This document shows, piece after piece, positions 1-7,793 of a DNA stretch of 27,872 nucleotides. This DNA is from an uncultured Clostridia bacterium. GTDB lineage: Bacteria > Bacillota > Clostridia > Tissierellales > Peptoniphilaceae. Position 1 is the stretch's first letter. Every line of letters begins with the position of its first letter. Made by a program: the position numbers and the translations under genes. The stretch is taken from positions 1 to 27,872 of the forward strand of contig CAMYBS010000014.1 of assembly GCA_947254025.1 (NCBI GenBank), given 5' to 3'. The notes beneath the pieces were generated by a model. That model saw nothing but the letters and a program-made list of their open reading frames with translations, was not told the origin of the DNA and did no database searches.

Positions 1-1590
1 CTATTATATACTATGTGTATAGCGTTAATACCATATGTTCAAAAAGAATTGTTTAACGGTATAGGTAATAATACTAAAGATTTATTACTAAATTTGGCAT
101 TTACATACTTGGCATTAATATTAGGCAGCGCTATATTTCAATTTATATCACAATACAATGAATGGAAGAGGGATAAGGAATTCGTTAAGTATACGAAAGA
201 CGTTATTTTTAAGTCGATTTTCGGAAGACCTAACTATGTGTTTAAAGAAAAAAGCGTTGGTGAGTATTTAACCATAACAAATACTAATGTTGAAATCATA
301 GAAGATGAATATGTGTCAACATATGTTGATATAATTAAATCTATAGTTCAATTACTTATATATACACTATCATTAGTTGTTTTTGTTGACTATAGGATAG
401 CCATCTCTATTATTTTAGCATCGCTTGTAAGTGTAATAGTTCCTAAAATAACTGCTAAGGAATTAGCAAAAAAGAGAAAGTTTTATCAAGATAGTTTTGG
501 TAATTATACGGACATTTTAAACGATTTCTACTTGGGTCATATGGGACTAGATGAAGCATCAAAAAGTGGAATAAGAAAATATCATTATCAAAGATTATCT
601 GATACAGAAGATCAAAAATTAGCATTTGGTAAATTTAAAACTTTTGTTAATATCGTTAACGGCTTTGTTATGGATTTAGTCAGTCTTACAGCATTAATAA
701 TGGTAGGATATTTGCTTATTAGTGGTGAAATTACAATTGGAGCAGGGGTTGCAACATTTGCTTATATTGAAAGTTTTATTTATCCTATTAAGTATATTTT
801 AAATGATGTAAATGCAATAAATTCTTGTAAGGAAATTGTTAGAGAAGCAAAAGAACTAGGAAATGAATATTTAGAAAATGAAAAAGAAGATAGCTGCATA
901 CTGCCTGAGTATAATGAAATATCGTCTTTGAAATTAGAAAATTTAGAATATGCAATAAATGATTTTTATTTAGGTCCAGTAAATATTGAATTTAAATCAG
1001 GAAATAAATATCTGATCATAGGTGAAAGCGGCAGTGGCAAGTCAACACTACTAAAGACTATCGTTGGACAAATTGATTGCGATAGAGGGGACATTTATAT
1101 AAATAATGAAAGCATAAGTAATAATATGTCTGAGTTTGCTTCAGAAAAAGTTTTTTATATTACTCAAAATTCTCATGTTTTTTCAGTACCTTTTTTTGAA
1201 CAAGTTACACATTTTAATGCCTATGACGAAAAAGACATTTATTCTTATTTGAACAAATTACCTGAGACTATTGTAAAGAGATTAATAAATTCAAGCAATT
1301 GTAATGAACTAAGCGGTGGCGAAAAGCAAATACTTAATATTTTGACCTGCGCTTTAGCTAAAAAAGATATTGTTTTAGTCGATGAAGGCTTGTCAGCTAT
1401 TGATGTTAATACTAAAAAACTAGTTCGTGATGAAATTATCTCCAATTACAATAGTAAAATTTATATTGAAGTGTCACACGATCTTGGCACGGATAATATT
1501 GATTATTTTGATTATATAATTCGAGTAAAAGAAGGCGAAGTTTCAAATGTATATACTAAGCAAGAATATATCTTAGCAAACAATAGTTAA
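1..1590 (+). CDS. ABC exporter, fused permease and ATPase (5' end outside window)
   Basis: This is a half-size ABC exporter of the type IV fold (MsbA/bacteriocin-exporter type), with membrane domain followed by ATPase. The frame is open to base 1 and the first Met (base 13) falls at what looks like the end of TM1, so the true start is probably upstream. Counting from that Met, membrane segments lie near residues 24-46, 108-146 and 213-260. The ATPase has Walker A GESGSGKST (337-345), a Q-loop Gln at 385, signature LSGGE (about 433), Walker B ending D457-E458 and the H-loop His489, so it should hydrolyse ATP. The substrate is unknown; peptide or drug export is possible. Base composition is visibly AT-richer than the downstream genes, with many TTA, ATT and AAA codons. 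No partner gene is visible. A strong hairpin terminator follows. Confidence 0.85.
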   Translation, partial: LLYTMCIALIPYVQKELFNGIGNNTKDLLLNLAFTYLALILGSAIFQFISQYNEWKRDKEFVKYTKDVIFKSIFGRPNYVFKEKSVGEYLTITNTNVEIIEDEYVSTYVDIIKSIVQLLIYTLSLVVFVDYRIAISIILASLVSVIVPKITAKELAKKRKFYQDSFGNYTDILNDFYLGHMGLDEASKSGIRKYHYQRLSDTEDQKLAFGKFKTFVNIVNGFVMDLVSLTALIMVGYLLISGEITIGAGVATFAYIESFIYPIKYILNDVNAINSCKEIVREAKELGNEYLENEKEDSCILPEYNEISSLKLENLEYAINDFYLGPVNIEFKSGNKYLIIGESGSGKSTLLKTIVGQIDCDRGDIYINNESISNNMSEFASEKVFYITQNSHVFSVPFFEQVTHFNAYDEKDIYSYLNKLPETIVKRLINSSNCNELSGGEKQILNILTCALAKKDIVLVDEGLSAIDVNTKKLVRDEIISNYNSKIYIEVSHDLGTDNIDYFDYIIRVKEGEVSNVYTKQEYILANNS

Positions 1591-1612
1591 TGAAATATAT
1601 ATATTAGATAAG

Positions 1613-1648
1613 AAAATGGATAAGAATTTAATTTCTTATCCATTTTTT
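1613..1648. terminator. Hairpin terminator, probably bidirectional
   Basis: A perfect 14-bp stem (1613-1626 with 1633-1646) has a 6-nt loop and a T-run on the + strand (1643-1648), with an A-run at the other foot. It lies between the convergent ABC exporter and DUF218 genes, so it should end the exporter transcript and may also work on the minus strand. Confidence 0.85.
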
Positions 1649-1654
1649 ACATAA

Positions 1655-1682
1655 AGAAAGGCAGAATCATATCGTTCTGCCT
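1655..1682 (-). terminator. Terminator of the DUF218 / 3D-protein unit
   Basis: AGGCAGAA (1659-1666) pairs with TTCTGCCT (1675-1682) across an 8-nt loop. On the minus strand the stem is followed by a T-rich stretch, TTTCTTTAT. It sits 12 bases past the stop of the minus-strand DUF218 gene. Confidence 0.7.
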
Positions 1683-1694
1683 AATATAATCTTA

Positions 1695-2264
1695 TTAAAT
1701 TTTACCACGTACTACTTTATATGCCAAGTAGAATATAGATGGAACCTCTCGTAAGTAGTTTACTACAAGTATCTCTTTTGGAGTCTTGGCAGACAATAGC
1801 TCGTGCTTGATGCCTAGGTAATTACTTAGTATGTCAAGCCTAAACATATGAAAGCCGTTTGACACGATTAAGTACTTCTTGTCCTTGCCGACTAGGTCTG
1901 TTGCGAACTCAAGGTTCTCTATAGTGTTCTTAGAGTTCTCTTCACATACCACATCAGCTTCAGCAACTCCCATTGACACAAGGTAGTTCTTTGCAGCCAT
2001 CGCTTCACTAATACTTTCGCCTTCACTTGCGGCGCCTGTTGTTATGATTTTAACACCAGAGTTTAAAGTGTAGTACTCATACGCTGCGTCAAGTCTATAC
2101 TTAAGTGCGAGCATAGGATTTGCATCCTTAACTCTTGCGCCTGGCACTATAATGTACTGGGCTGTGCCCTTAGGGCTCTTATTAGCATTAACAAGTACTA
2201 ATATTTCTAAAATTATTGCTATTAGGATAATAGCTTTAAATAAAAATTTAATTAATCTTTTCAT
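1695..2264 (-). CDS. DUF218 (SanA/ElyC/YdcF-like) membrane-anchored protein
   Basis: A 189-aa protein with one N-terminal membrane segment (about residues 7-25) and an extracytoplasmic DUF218 domain. Family hallmarks are IVPGARV near the start of the domain, the LKYRLDAAYEYY helix, IITTGA, and SEA/ENSKNTIEN with a conserved acidic and Asn pattern. SanA/ElyC members affect envelope integrity or peptidoglycan precursor handling; the biochemical reaction is not firmly known. Its start overlaps the stop of the upstream 3D-domain gene by 4 bases (ATGA), so the two are translationally coupled and likely both act outside the membrane. The cell-envelope role is inferred from family and neighbour. Confidence 0.8.
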   Translation of the reverse strand: MKRLIKFLFKAIILIAIILEILVLVNANKSPKGTAQYIIVPGARVKDANPMLALKYRLDAAYEYYTLNSGVKIITTGAASEGESISEAMAAKNYLVSMGVAEADVVCEENSKNTIENLEFATDLVGKDKKYLIVSNGFHMFRLDILSNYLGIKHELLSAKTPKEILVVNYLREVPSIFYLAYKVVRGKI

Positions 2265-3094
2265 TTTAATATATACACCATTACAGGTCTCCTACCAAAT
2301 TGCAAACATTCCCAAACTGTTTCCATGAAAAGGTCTATCTTGTTTCCCTTGATAGCTCCGCCTGTATCTTGTGCGATTGCGTAGCCGTAGTCAGGCACAC
2401 CTGGTGTTAAGCTCTTAATATATAGTCTAGTGCCTAGAGGGATAACCCTTGGGTCAACAGCAACAGTGCCTCTCTTAGCTCTTGCGCCTGAGGCGGTGAT
2501 GCCGTAGCCTTTGTCGCCAGGTCTCTTACCAGTTGATCTTGGACCTGCTTCATATGCGGTAGCCACCATCTTGATGGCCTTCCTTGCAGAGAAGTCACCT
2601 CTATCGTTAATGAAGACATCCTTAGTGCCTTCTTCAAAGACTTGGTCTACAGGCTTGATTATAGTCTCAACGTGTATTATCTCTTCTTTGATAAGTTTGC
2701 CGGCTGCGTAGTAAGTCTTGCACTTTACTTTGCTTGTGCCATTCACACCTTGAATTAAGACTTTGCTTTGATCATGGTTTAGTTCTTTGTTTTTCTTTTT
2801 AATTGTTTTAAAAGCTACATCGACTTCCTTCTCTTCGATTTTAGTCTCTACCTTTATTATGCTTATCTTTCCTTCACTCTTAAGCTCACTTTCTAGATCT
2901 GGAATGACGATATCGTCATCATCTAGCTTTAACTTAAGATCTTCTAAAAGCTCCTTAACTGTCTTGCATGATGTCTTATATGTCTTTGTGACTCCATTGT
3001 TATCAATCTCATATACATGATTTTTAGCTTCATTTGCAAAAGAAAGACTTGATATTAAACATAAAAACAATATAAAGTTAATTATTTTTCTCAT
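2261..3094 (-). CDS. DUF348 / G5 / 3D-domain secreted cell-wall protein (YabE/YuiC type)
   Basis: A 277-aa secreted protein. Residues 1-20 form a signal peptide. A DUF348 ubiquitin-like module follows (about 26-66, with the TYKTSCKTVKELL pattern), then a G5-like domain (about 80-155) and a C-terminal 3D domain (about 180-277). The 3D domain shows the three-Asp signature in VAVDPRVIPLGTRLYI, AQDTGG and NKIDLF. Proteins of this architecture (B. subtilis YabE and YuiC, RpfB/Sps relatives) act on peptidoglycan as lytic-transglycosylase-like enzymes. The start has a good Shine-Dalgarno (AAAGGAGT, 3100-3107) and a consensus promoter upstream. The gene is coupled by a 4-nt overlap to the DUF218 gene. 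Confidence 0.88.
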   Translation of the reverse strand: MRKIINFILFLCLISSLSFANEAKNHVYEIDNNGVTKTYKTSCKTVKELLEDLKLKLDDDDIVIPDLESELKSEGKISIIKVETKIEEKEVDVAFKTIKKKNKELNHDQSKVLIQGVNGTSKVKCKTYYAAGKLIKEEIIHVETIIKPVDQVFEEGTKDVFINDRGDFSARKAIKMVATAYEAGPRSTGKRPGDKGYGITASGARAKRGTVAVDPRVIPLGTRLYIKSLTPGVPDYGYAIAQDTGGAIKGNKIDLFMETVWECLQFGRRPVMVYILK

Positions 3095-3126
3095 AGTCTA
3101 CTCCTTTCATTTGTATAATATATGAC

Positions 3127-3156
3127 ATTATAACAAAATTAAAACGGTTTTGTCAA
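3127..3156 (-). promoter_or_regulatory. SigA-type promoter for the 3D/DUF218 operon
   Basis: On the minus strand TTGACA (3151-3156) and TATAAT (3127-3132) are separated by 18 bases. Both hexamers match consensus. Transcription would begin near 3120, giving a leader of about 25 nt. It lies just downstream of the exonuclease III stop, so the pair can be transcribed independently of it. Confidence 0.85.
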
Positions 3157-3163
3157 ATCTGAG

Positions 3164-3919
3164 CTAAAATTCGATATCAAGTGAGACTGGACAGTGGTCA
3201 GAACCCATCACATCGTCTAGTATGTCCGCGTCCTTAATATTCTCTTCAAGCTCTTTTGATACTAGGAAGTAGTCGATTCTCCAGCCTGCGTTTCTTGATC
3301 TTGCGCGAGTTCTGTATGACCACCAAGAGTACCTATCAGCTTCGTCAGGGTAGAAGTATCTAAAGGTATCGATGAAGCCCGAGTCAAGCAGCATGTTGAA
3401 CTTTTCTCTCTCCTCATCAGAGAAGCCTGCCTTGCCTCTATTTTCTTTTGGATTCCTAAGGTCAATCTCGTTATGAGCAACGTTAAGGTCACCGCAGACA
3501 ACAACGCCCTTAGTCTTTCTTAGACCATTAAGGTAGTCTCTAAACGCGTCCTCCCACTCTTGTCTGTACTTTATCCTCTTAAGACCATCTTGCGCGTTAG
3601 GAGTGTATACATTGACAAAGAAGAACTTGTCATACTCAAGAGTGATGACTCTTCCTTCAGTGTCATGCTCATCAATACCAAGACCATAAGTCACGTTTGT
3701 GGGCTCAGTCTTAGTAAGTATCATAGTGCCCGAGTAGCCTTTTTTCTCAGCGTAGTTCCAATACTCGTGGTAGCCTTCACGCTCCATCATAAGTATGCCT
3801 TCTGATATCTTAGTCTCTTGAAAAGCATATATATCTGCCATAGTGTCGTCTAAAAACTCATTGAAGTTCTTCTTAAGGACGGCTCTTATACCATTAACAT
3901 TCCATGAAATAAATTTCAT
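3164..3919 (-). CDS. xth: Exodeoxyribonuclease III (AP endonuclease)
   Basis: A 251-aa member of the EEP nuclease superfamily, full length for the ExoIII/ExoA family. It cleaves DNA at abasic sites and trims 3' ends in base excision repair, in the cytoplasm. Motifs in order: ISWNVNGIRA at the N terminus (metal-binding Asn), AFQETKI (metal-binding Glu), VYTPNAQ, VCGDLNVAH (Asp/Asn of the active site), a WRIDYFLVS motif, and C-terminal GSDHCPVSLD containing the catalytic Asp-His pair. The Shine-Dalgarno is AGAGGTGAT. A possible TAGAAT -10 lies at 3957-3962 on the minus strand, back to back with the HtrA promoter region. I see no convincing terminator after it, so read-through into the 3D gene is possible. 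Confidence 0.95.
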   Translation of the reverse strand: MKFISWNVNGIRAVLKKNFNEFLDDTMADIYAFQETKISEGILMMEREGYHEYWNYAEKKGYSGTMILTKTEPTNVTYGLGIDEHDTEGRVITLEYDKFFFVNVYTPNAQDGLKRIKYRQEWEDAFRDYLNGLRKTKGVVVCGDLNVAHNEIDLRNPKENRGKAGFSDEEREKFNMLLDSGFIDTFRYFYPDEADRYSWWSYRTRARSRNAGWRIDYFLVSKELEENIKDADILDDVMGSDHCPVSLDIEF

Positions 3920-4013
3920 TTAATCACCTCTTTTAAAATTTCACATCCTTATCACTATTCTATCACAAAAGACCTTTATAATAAAGACAGAAAAACAAAA
4001 GGAGGACGATATT

Positions 4014-5597
4014 ATGAAATACGATGAATTTAATGATGAGTTTATCGATGAGGATGAAGTCATAGAAGATAACGACAATGACAACGATAACGACAATGAC
4101 AACGACAATGACAATTGCAACTGCAATGATAACGATTGCGACTTTGATGGAGATGACTTTAGAACAGATGATGACCTTATATATGAAAGGAAGACTTACA
4201 GAAGGAACAAGCAATACGACAGGCCGCAGTATAGAAAAGCAAAGTTTTCGTACAACGAGGTAAACAGAAAGCCAAAGAAGACTTATGGAGCAGGGGTGCT
4301 TGCATGGGCAATCATCTTCTCAATATTCTTTGGAACGCTAACAGGCTTTGGCGGTGCTTATATCTTTAACAAGGCAAACAATGCTTACAACTATATGCAT
4401 GCGGATGCGAAAGATAAGACACAAAAGATCACTATAGATCAACCGACTGAAATAGTCGAAGCAGCAACTAAGAAGGCTATACCATCTGTAGTAGGTATCA
4501 CTACTCAAGTCATATCACGTGACTTCTTTGGTAGACAAGCCTTAGGCAAGGGTACAGGCTCTGGCGTTATAGTTAGTCCAGACGGCTATATCATCACAAA
4601 TGCACACGTGGTTAAATCAGAAGTGCAAAACACAAACGAAGGCTTTGACGACTTTCCATTCGGAAGTGACTTCCCATTTGGAGGCGGCTCAAGTTCTAAG
4701 AAAGAAGCTAATAACGACAAGGAAGATAAAGAAGATGTAGATGAAGACGATGATGATATGGATAAGCGCGATGCAAGCGAAGATAAGGACAGCCCATATG
4801 ATTACAACAGTAAAGACAAGAGTCAAAATACTGACAAGAAGGGCGGCAAGATAAACGTACTACTTGACGACGGCTCAACACACAAAGCAAAGATAGTATG
4901 GATGGATGAGGACATGGACCTTGCCATAATTAAGATAAATGCAAAGAACTTACCAGTTGCTGAACTTGGAGACTCAGACAAAGTGCAAATAGGTCAAATC
5001 GCCATCGCCATAGGTAACCCACTAGGTCTTGACTTCAACAGAACTGTTACATCAGGAGTTATCTCTGGTAAGGACAGAACTATAAGAGTAGACAAAAAAG
5101 TTATCAATAACCTAATTCAAACAGACGCATCCATCAACCCTGGCAACTCAGGTGGACCACTACTAAACTCAAAAGGCGAGGTCATAGGCATCAACACAGT
5201 TAAGCTTACAAATGCAGAAGGACTTGGCTTTAGCATACCTATCAATATGATTAAGGGTGTTTTAAACTCGATCTTGAAGACAGGCAAGGCACAAACTGCT
5301 CAACTAGGTGTGTCTATATACAACGCAAAGGACTACCAAGCAGCACTTAGAGTTAAGCTAAACACTGACAAGGGAGTTGTCGTATTAAGCGTTGCAAGTG
5401 GCACTGCAGCAGACAAGGCAGGTATAGTACCTGGCGACATCATACTAAAGGTTGACGGTAAAGAAGTTACCGATGTTAATACACTTAAGTCGATAATGTT
5501 TGGCTACAATCTAGGTGACGAGGCCACTCTTAGAATAAACAGGAATGGCAAGGAGATGGATGTCAAAATAAAGTTCACAAGCATGAACAAGAACTAA
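4014..5597 (+). CDS. htrA: HtrA/DegP-like membrane serine protease with PDZ domain
   Basis: A 527-aa S1C protease for envelope protein quality control. Order: an acidic cytoplasmic N terminus containing eight Asp-Asn dipeptides in a row (residues 19-34) followed by Cys-Asn/Asp repeats, a basic stretch, one membrane segment (about 93-118), the trypsin-like domain, then a PDZ domain (about 428-523). The catalytic triad is intact: His198 (TNAHVV), Asp302 (MDLAII) and Ser379 (GNSGGP). The His-Asp spacing of 104 residues is unusually long because of an acidic low-complexity insert (about 205-285). The start has AAAGGAGG upstream and a TATAAT (3977-3982), with no clear -35. No terminator is evident before the veg promoter. 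Confidence 0.95.
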   Translation: MKYDEFNDEFIDEDEVIEDNDNDNDNDNDNDNDNCNCNDNDCDFDGDDFRTDDDLIYERKTYRRNKQYDRPQYRKAKFSYNEVNRKPKKTYGAGVLAWAIIFSIFFGTLTGFGGAYIFNKANNAYNYMHADAKDKTQKITIDQPTEIVEAATKKAIPSVVGITTQVISRDFFGRQALGKGTGSGVIVSPDGYIITNAHVVKSEVQNTNEGFDDFPFGSDFPFGGGSSSKKEANNDKEDKEDVDEDDDDMDKRDASEDKDSPYDYNSKDKSQNTDKKGGKINVLLDDGSTHKAKIVWMDEDMDLAIIKINAKNLPVAELGDSDKVQIGQIAIAIGNPLGLDFNRTVTSGVISGKDRTIRVDKKVINNLIQTDASINPGNSGGPLLNSKGEVIGINTVKLTNAEGLGFSIPINMIKGVLNSILKTGKAQTAQLGVSIYNAKDYQAALRVKLNTDKGVVVLSVASGTAADKAGIVPGDIILKVDGKEVTDVNTLKSIMFGYNLGDEATLRINRNGKEMDVKIKFTSMNKN

Positions 5598-5636
5598 TTA
5601 CTTTATCACAATTATAAAATTAATATATATAAACGA

Positions 5637-5665
5637 TTGACAAAACTTATTAAGTATGCTATACT
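5637..5665 (+). promoter_or_regulatory. SigA-type promoter of veg
   Basis: TTGACA (5637-5642) and TATACT (5660-5665) are separated by exactly 17 bases. The start point would be near 5672, leaving a leader of about 38 nt before the chosen veg start. The near-consensus strength fits the known high expression of veg in Bacillus. Confidence 0.88.
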
Positions 5666-5709
5666 ATATATAGATGTAGATAAAGTATATGAAGGGTGGG
5701 ATTCATCTT

Positions 5710-5940
5710 ATGAATGAGATTAAAAGAATTAGAAAGAGTGTTGAGAGTATTTTAGGTAAGAAGGTGCATCTAAGAACAAACGTGGGACGTAATACCTTTG
5801 TTGAAGCGCAAGGAGTGATTACCTCAGCATATCCAAATCTATTCACAGTGACTCTAGAAGATGGACAAAATAACGATCAGGTTATATCGTATACTTATTC
5901 AGATGTATTAACATCGACAGTAGTAGTAAAAATAATCTAA
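5710..5940 (+). CDS. veg: Veg protein (DUF1021)
   Basis: A 76-aa protein resembling B. subtilis Veg: an N-terminal IKRIRKSVESILGKKV segment, a GRN-F-E-GV core, YPNLFTV and the C-terminal YTYSDVLTSTV, all in the family's order. Veg stimulates biofilm matrix gene expression in B. subtilis; its biochemical role is unclear. I choose the ATG at 5710 instead of the in-frame ATG at 5689, because only 5710 has a Shine-Dalgarno-like AAGGGTGG upstream and because this start matches the family's usual length. It is a single-gene unit with its own promoter and a tandem terminator. Confidence 0.88.
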   Translation: MNEIKRIRKSVESILGKKVHLRTNVGRNTFVEAQGVITSAYPNLFTVTLEDGQNNDQVISYTYSDVLTSTVVVKII

Positions 5941-5946
5941 AAAATA

Positions 5947-5977
5947 TCCTCACAGCGATGTGAGGACTTTTTTTCTT
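5947..5977 (+). terminator. Terminator after veg (first of two)
   Basis: TCCTCACA (5947-5954) pairs with TGTGAGGA (5959-5966) around a GCGA loop. A run of seven T (5968-5974) and more pyrimidines follow. This is a textbook intrinsic terminator. Confidence 0.93.
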
Positions 5978-5978
5978 T

Positions 5979-6015
5979 AAAAGACGTAAGAGCTAATGAA
6001 TCTTACGCCTTTTTT
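5979..6015 (+). terminator. Second tandem terminator after veg
   Basis: CGTAAGA (5985-5991) pairs with TCTTACG (6001-6007) around a 9-nt loop. The stem can be extended through A/T pairs at the foot and is followed by six T (6010-6015). It directly follows the first terminator, so veg transcription is strongly insulated from the repeat array and ispE. Confidence 0.82.
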
Positions 6016-6030
6016 ATTTGTATCATATGG

Positions 6031-6163
6031 GCTTAGCGATGTAGTGAGAGGCCTCTCATATATATGCAAGCTCCTTATATAGTAGCAAGCTTCTCATATA
6101 TATCTTCGCTTATTATATAGTAGCAAGCGTCAAAAGTCTTAGGAGCCTAGATATATATGCTTA
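6031..6163. repeat. 19-bp-period tandem repeat array A
   Basis: The core is four consecutive 19-nt units starting at 6051, 6070, 6089 and 6108. Units 2 and 4 read GCTCCTTATATAGTAGCAA and GCTTATTATATAGTAGCAA. Units 1 and 3 carry TCTCATATATAT instead, so there is also a 38-bp higher-order repeat. Weaker copies flank the core: 6031 (20 nt), 6127 (18 nt) and 6145 (19 nt, GCCTAGATATATATGCTTA). The cores are AT-rich near-palindromes. The period is not a multiple of three and TAG recurs, so the array is not protein-coding. It fills the gene-free 5941-6286 stretch between the veg terminators and the ispE promoter. Its function is unknown, and a related array lies at 17670-17839. Confidence 0.8.
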
Positions 6164-6227
6164 GTAAGTATAAGCACGATGGCAAAGCTAAAGAATTTTC
6201 GAATGACACAGCTCCAAAAAATAAAAC

Positions 6228-6256
6228 TATACATTAAAATTAAAATGTGTTATAAT
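6228..6256 (+). promoter_or_regulatory. Likely promoter of the ispE cluster
   Basis: A perfect TATAAT (6251-6256) has a weaker -35 TATACA (6228-6233, 4 of 6 consensus bases) at 17-bp spacing. It lies about 31 bases before the ispE ATG, with the ribosome site GGAGGAG (6269-6275) between. It may drive much of the co-directional cluster that follows. Confidence 0.65.
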
Positions 6257-6286
6257 TAACTTAAGAGTGGAGGAGTATCTGAAGAG

Positions 6287-7096
6287 ATGATAAAAACAAA
6301 ATCTTATGCGAAAATAAATTTGCATCTCGAAGTCGTTTCTAAGAGGGACGACGGCTTTCACGACATAATTACTCTTATGTCTAAGGTTGATCTTTATGAT
6401 GAGATAAGTTTTGAAAGGTCGGGCGAGTTTATAATTGACTCAAACATCGACATCAAAGACAACATTATGAAGAGGGCGTATGATTTAGTAGCTGACATAA
6501 GGGATATAAAGGGACTTCGTATAGCACTTAAAAAGAATATACCTATGGGGGCAGGCCTTGCTGGTGGCAGTTCTAATGCTTATGAAACGGTTAAGGCGCT
6601 TGACGAGCTATATGATTTATCCTTGACAAAGAAAGAGTATTTTGATATTCTTTTAAAGCTTGGTAGCGACTGCAACTTTTTTACTGCTAAGTCGGCTGCC
6701 ATATGCACAGGTAGGGGCGAAGAAATTAAAGAAGTAGATATGCTTAAAAAGCACAGTGCTCTTATAGTCAACCCTGGTATTAATATCAGCTCTAAGGATG
6801 TATATGAGGGCATGACTTTTGATGGCAATCACTTGAGCATTGACGAGATAGAAGCACTTCTTAAAAGGGATGACTTTACTAAGTATACTAACAATATGCA
6901 AGATTTTGTTTTCACACACTATATAGCTGTTAAGAATCTATACGACGAGATGAAAACTCTTGGAGGCTTTAAGACTATGATGAGCGGCTCAGGATCGAGT
7001 ATCTTTACTTTATTTGACAGTGACGATAAGCTAGATAGAGCTTACAAGCTTATGAAGAACCACTACCAATTTGTGATTAAAGTACACTTGATATGA
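6287..7096 (+). CDS. ispE: 4-diphosphocytidyl-2-C-methyl-D-erythritol kinase
   Basis: A 269-aa GHMP-family kinase that phosphorylates CDP-methylerythritol in the MEP pathway of isoprenoid synthesis, in the cytoplasm. The N terminus SYAKINLHLEV contains the conserved substrate-binding Lys. The GHMP ATP-binding motif is PMGAGLAGGSSNAY (about residues 86-99), and the C-terminal GHMP motif is MSGSGSSIF. LGSDCNFF resembles the usual GADVPFF element and keeps the key Asp. The length is normal (E. coli 283 aa). A GGAGGAG ribosome site supports the start. It is the first gene of a co-directional cluster, nine bases ahead of the next gene. Confidence 0.95.
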   Translation: MIKTKSYAKINLHLEVVSKRDDGFHDIITLMSKVDLYDEISFERSGEFIIDSNIDIKDNIMKRAYDLVADIRDIKGLRIALKKNIPMGAGLAGGSSNAYETVKALDELYDLSLTKKEYFDILLKLGSDCNFFTAKSAAICTGRGEEIKEVDMLKKHSALIVNPGINISSKDVYEGMTFDGNHLSIDEIEALLKRDDFTKYTNNMQDFVFTHYIAVKNLYDEMKTLGGFKTMMSGSGSSIFTLFDSDDKLDRAYKLMKNHYQFVIKVHLI

Positions 7097-7105
7097 GGTG
7101 ATTTT

Positions 7106-7783
7106 ATGTTACAAAAGATATTGGAACCGATATTTACGTTTTTATATATAGTAATAATTTTTGTAATGGACAATTTTATAAATAAATACAACTACACTGA
7201 CAAAGACTTTAAACTGCAAAGTATATTTACTAAGACTTATGTGGTCTTCGTCACCATCTTCTTAGGTATCAGAACTTATGCCTTGTTTTTAAGTGATGAT
7301 GACAAGATTGTAAGGCTTATGAACATATCCTTGTTTATGAGCTCGCTTATGGTACCTATAATAGCGATAATATTTTATTATCTAGCAGCAATCTCGCTTC
7401 GCAAAAAGAGGCTGCCTGAGGCTTCAAGTGTGATTTACTTACTAGATGCGATACTACTTATACTTACCTTGCTACCACAAAACGGCTGGTTCCAAGACAG
7501 AATAAGTAGGTTTATGGAAGTCTTCAGGACCATAATCATACTTTTGCTTAATGCACTAATCTTTCTTAACGTATTCAAAAATGCTGTTAGAAGAAGAAAT
7601 GTTTTCATTCAGAGAGCGTCTTTAATGTTCTTCTTAGCGGGCATATCTTACAGCCTTGCTAATATTTTAAAGACTGCCAGAGTGAAGAACGTTCTTTATG
7701 TACTAAGCTTGGTATTGATACTAATAATGATTTACACATGGTACAGAACCATTCGCAAAAAAACTGAAATATATAGAGTATAA
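7106..7783 (+). CDS. Seven-helix membrane protein of unknown function
   Basis: I do not recognise this 225-aa protein. It is almost wholly hydrophobic, with about seven membrane segments near residues 5-21, 43-62, 72-97, 107-123, 139-158, 168-186 and 194-212. The loops are short and rich in Lys/Arg (SLRKKRLPEA, NAVRRRNVFIQR, RTIRKKTE). No catalytic or transport motif is visible. The start has a GAGGTGAT ribosome site. It lies 9 bases after ispE and 10 bases before the decarboxylase gene, so it is surely in the same transcript. It may be a lineage-specific integral membrane protein. Confidence 0.8.
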   Translation: MLQKILEPIFTFLYIVIIFVMDNFINKYNYTDKDFKLQSIFTKTYVVFVTIFLGIRTYALFLSDDDKIVRLMNISLFMSSLMVPIIAIIFYYLAAISLRKKRLPEASSVIYLLDAILLILTLLPQNGWFQDRISRFMEVFRTIIILLLNALIFLNVFKNAVRRRNVFIQRASLMFFLAGISYSLANILKTARVKNVLYVLSLVLILIMIYTWYRTIRKKTEIYRV

Positions 7784-7793
7784 GGAGGTTATA

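Noticed and set aside
3133..3163. Terminator after exonuclease III in the AAAACGGTTTT palindrome
   Set aside because: The stem is only five weak pairs with no proper loop and overlaps the spacer of the downstream promoter.
3941..4214. Minus-strand frames rich in Leu-Ser and in Ile-Val opposite the htrA start
   Set aside because: They are mirror readings of the Asp-Asn coding repeat in htrA, without ribosome sites or family resemblance.
5689..5709. Upstream ATG for veg adding seven residues
   Set aside because: It has no Shine-Dalgarno, and its own codons supply the AAGGGTGG that serves the ATG at 5710.
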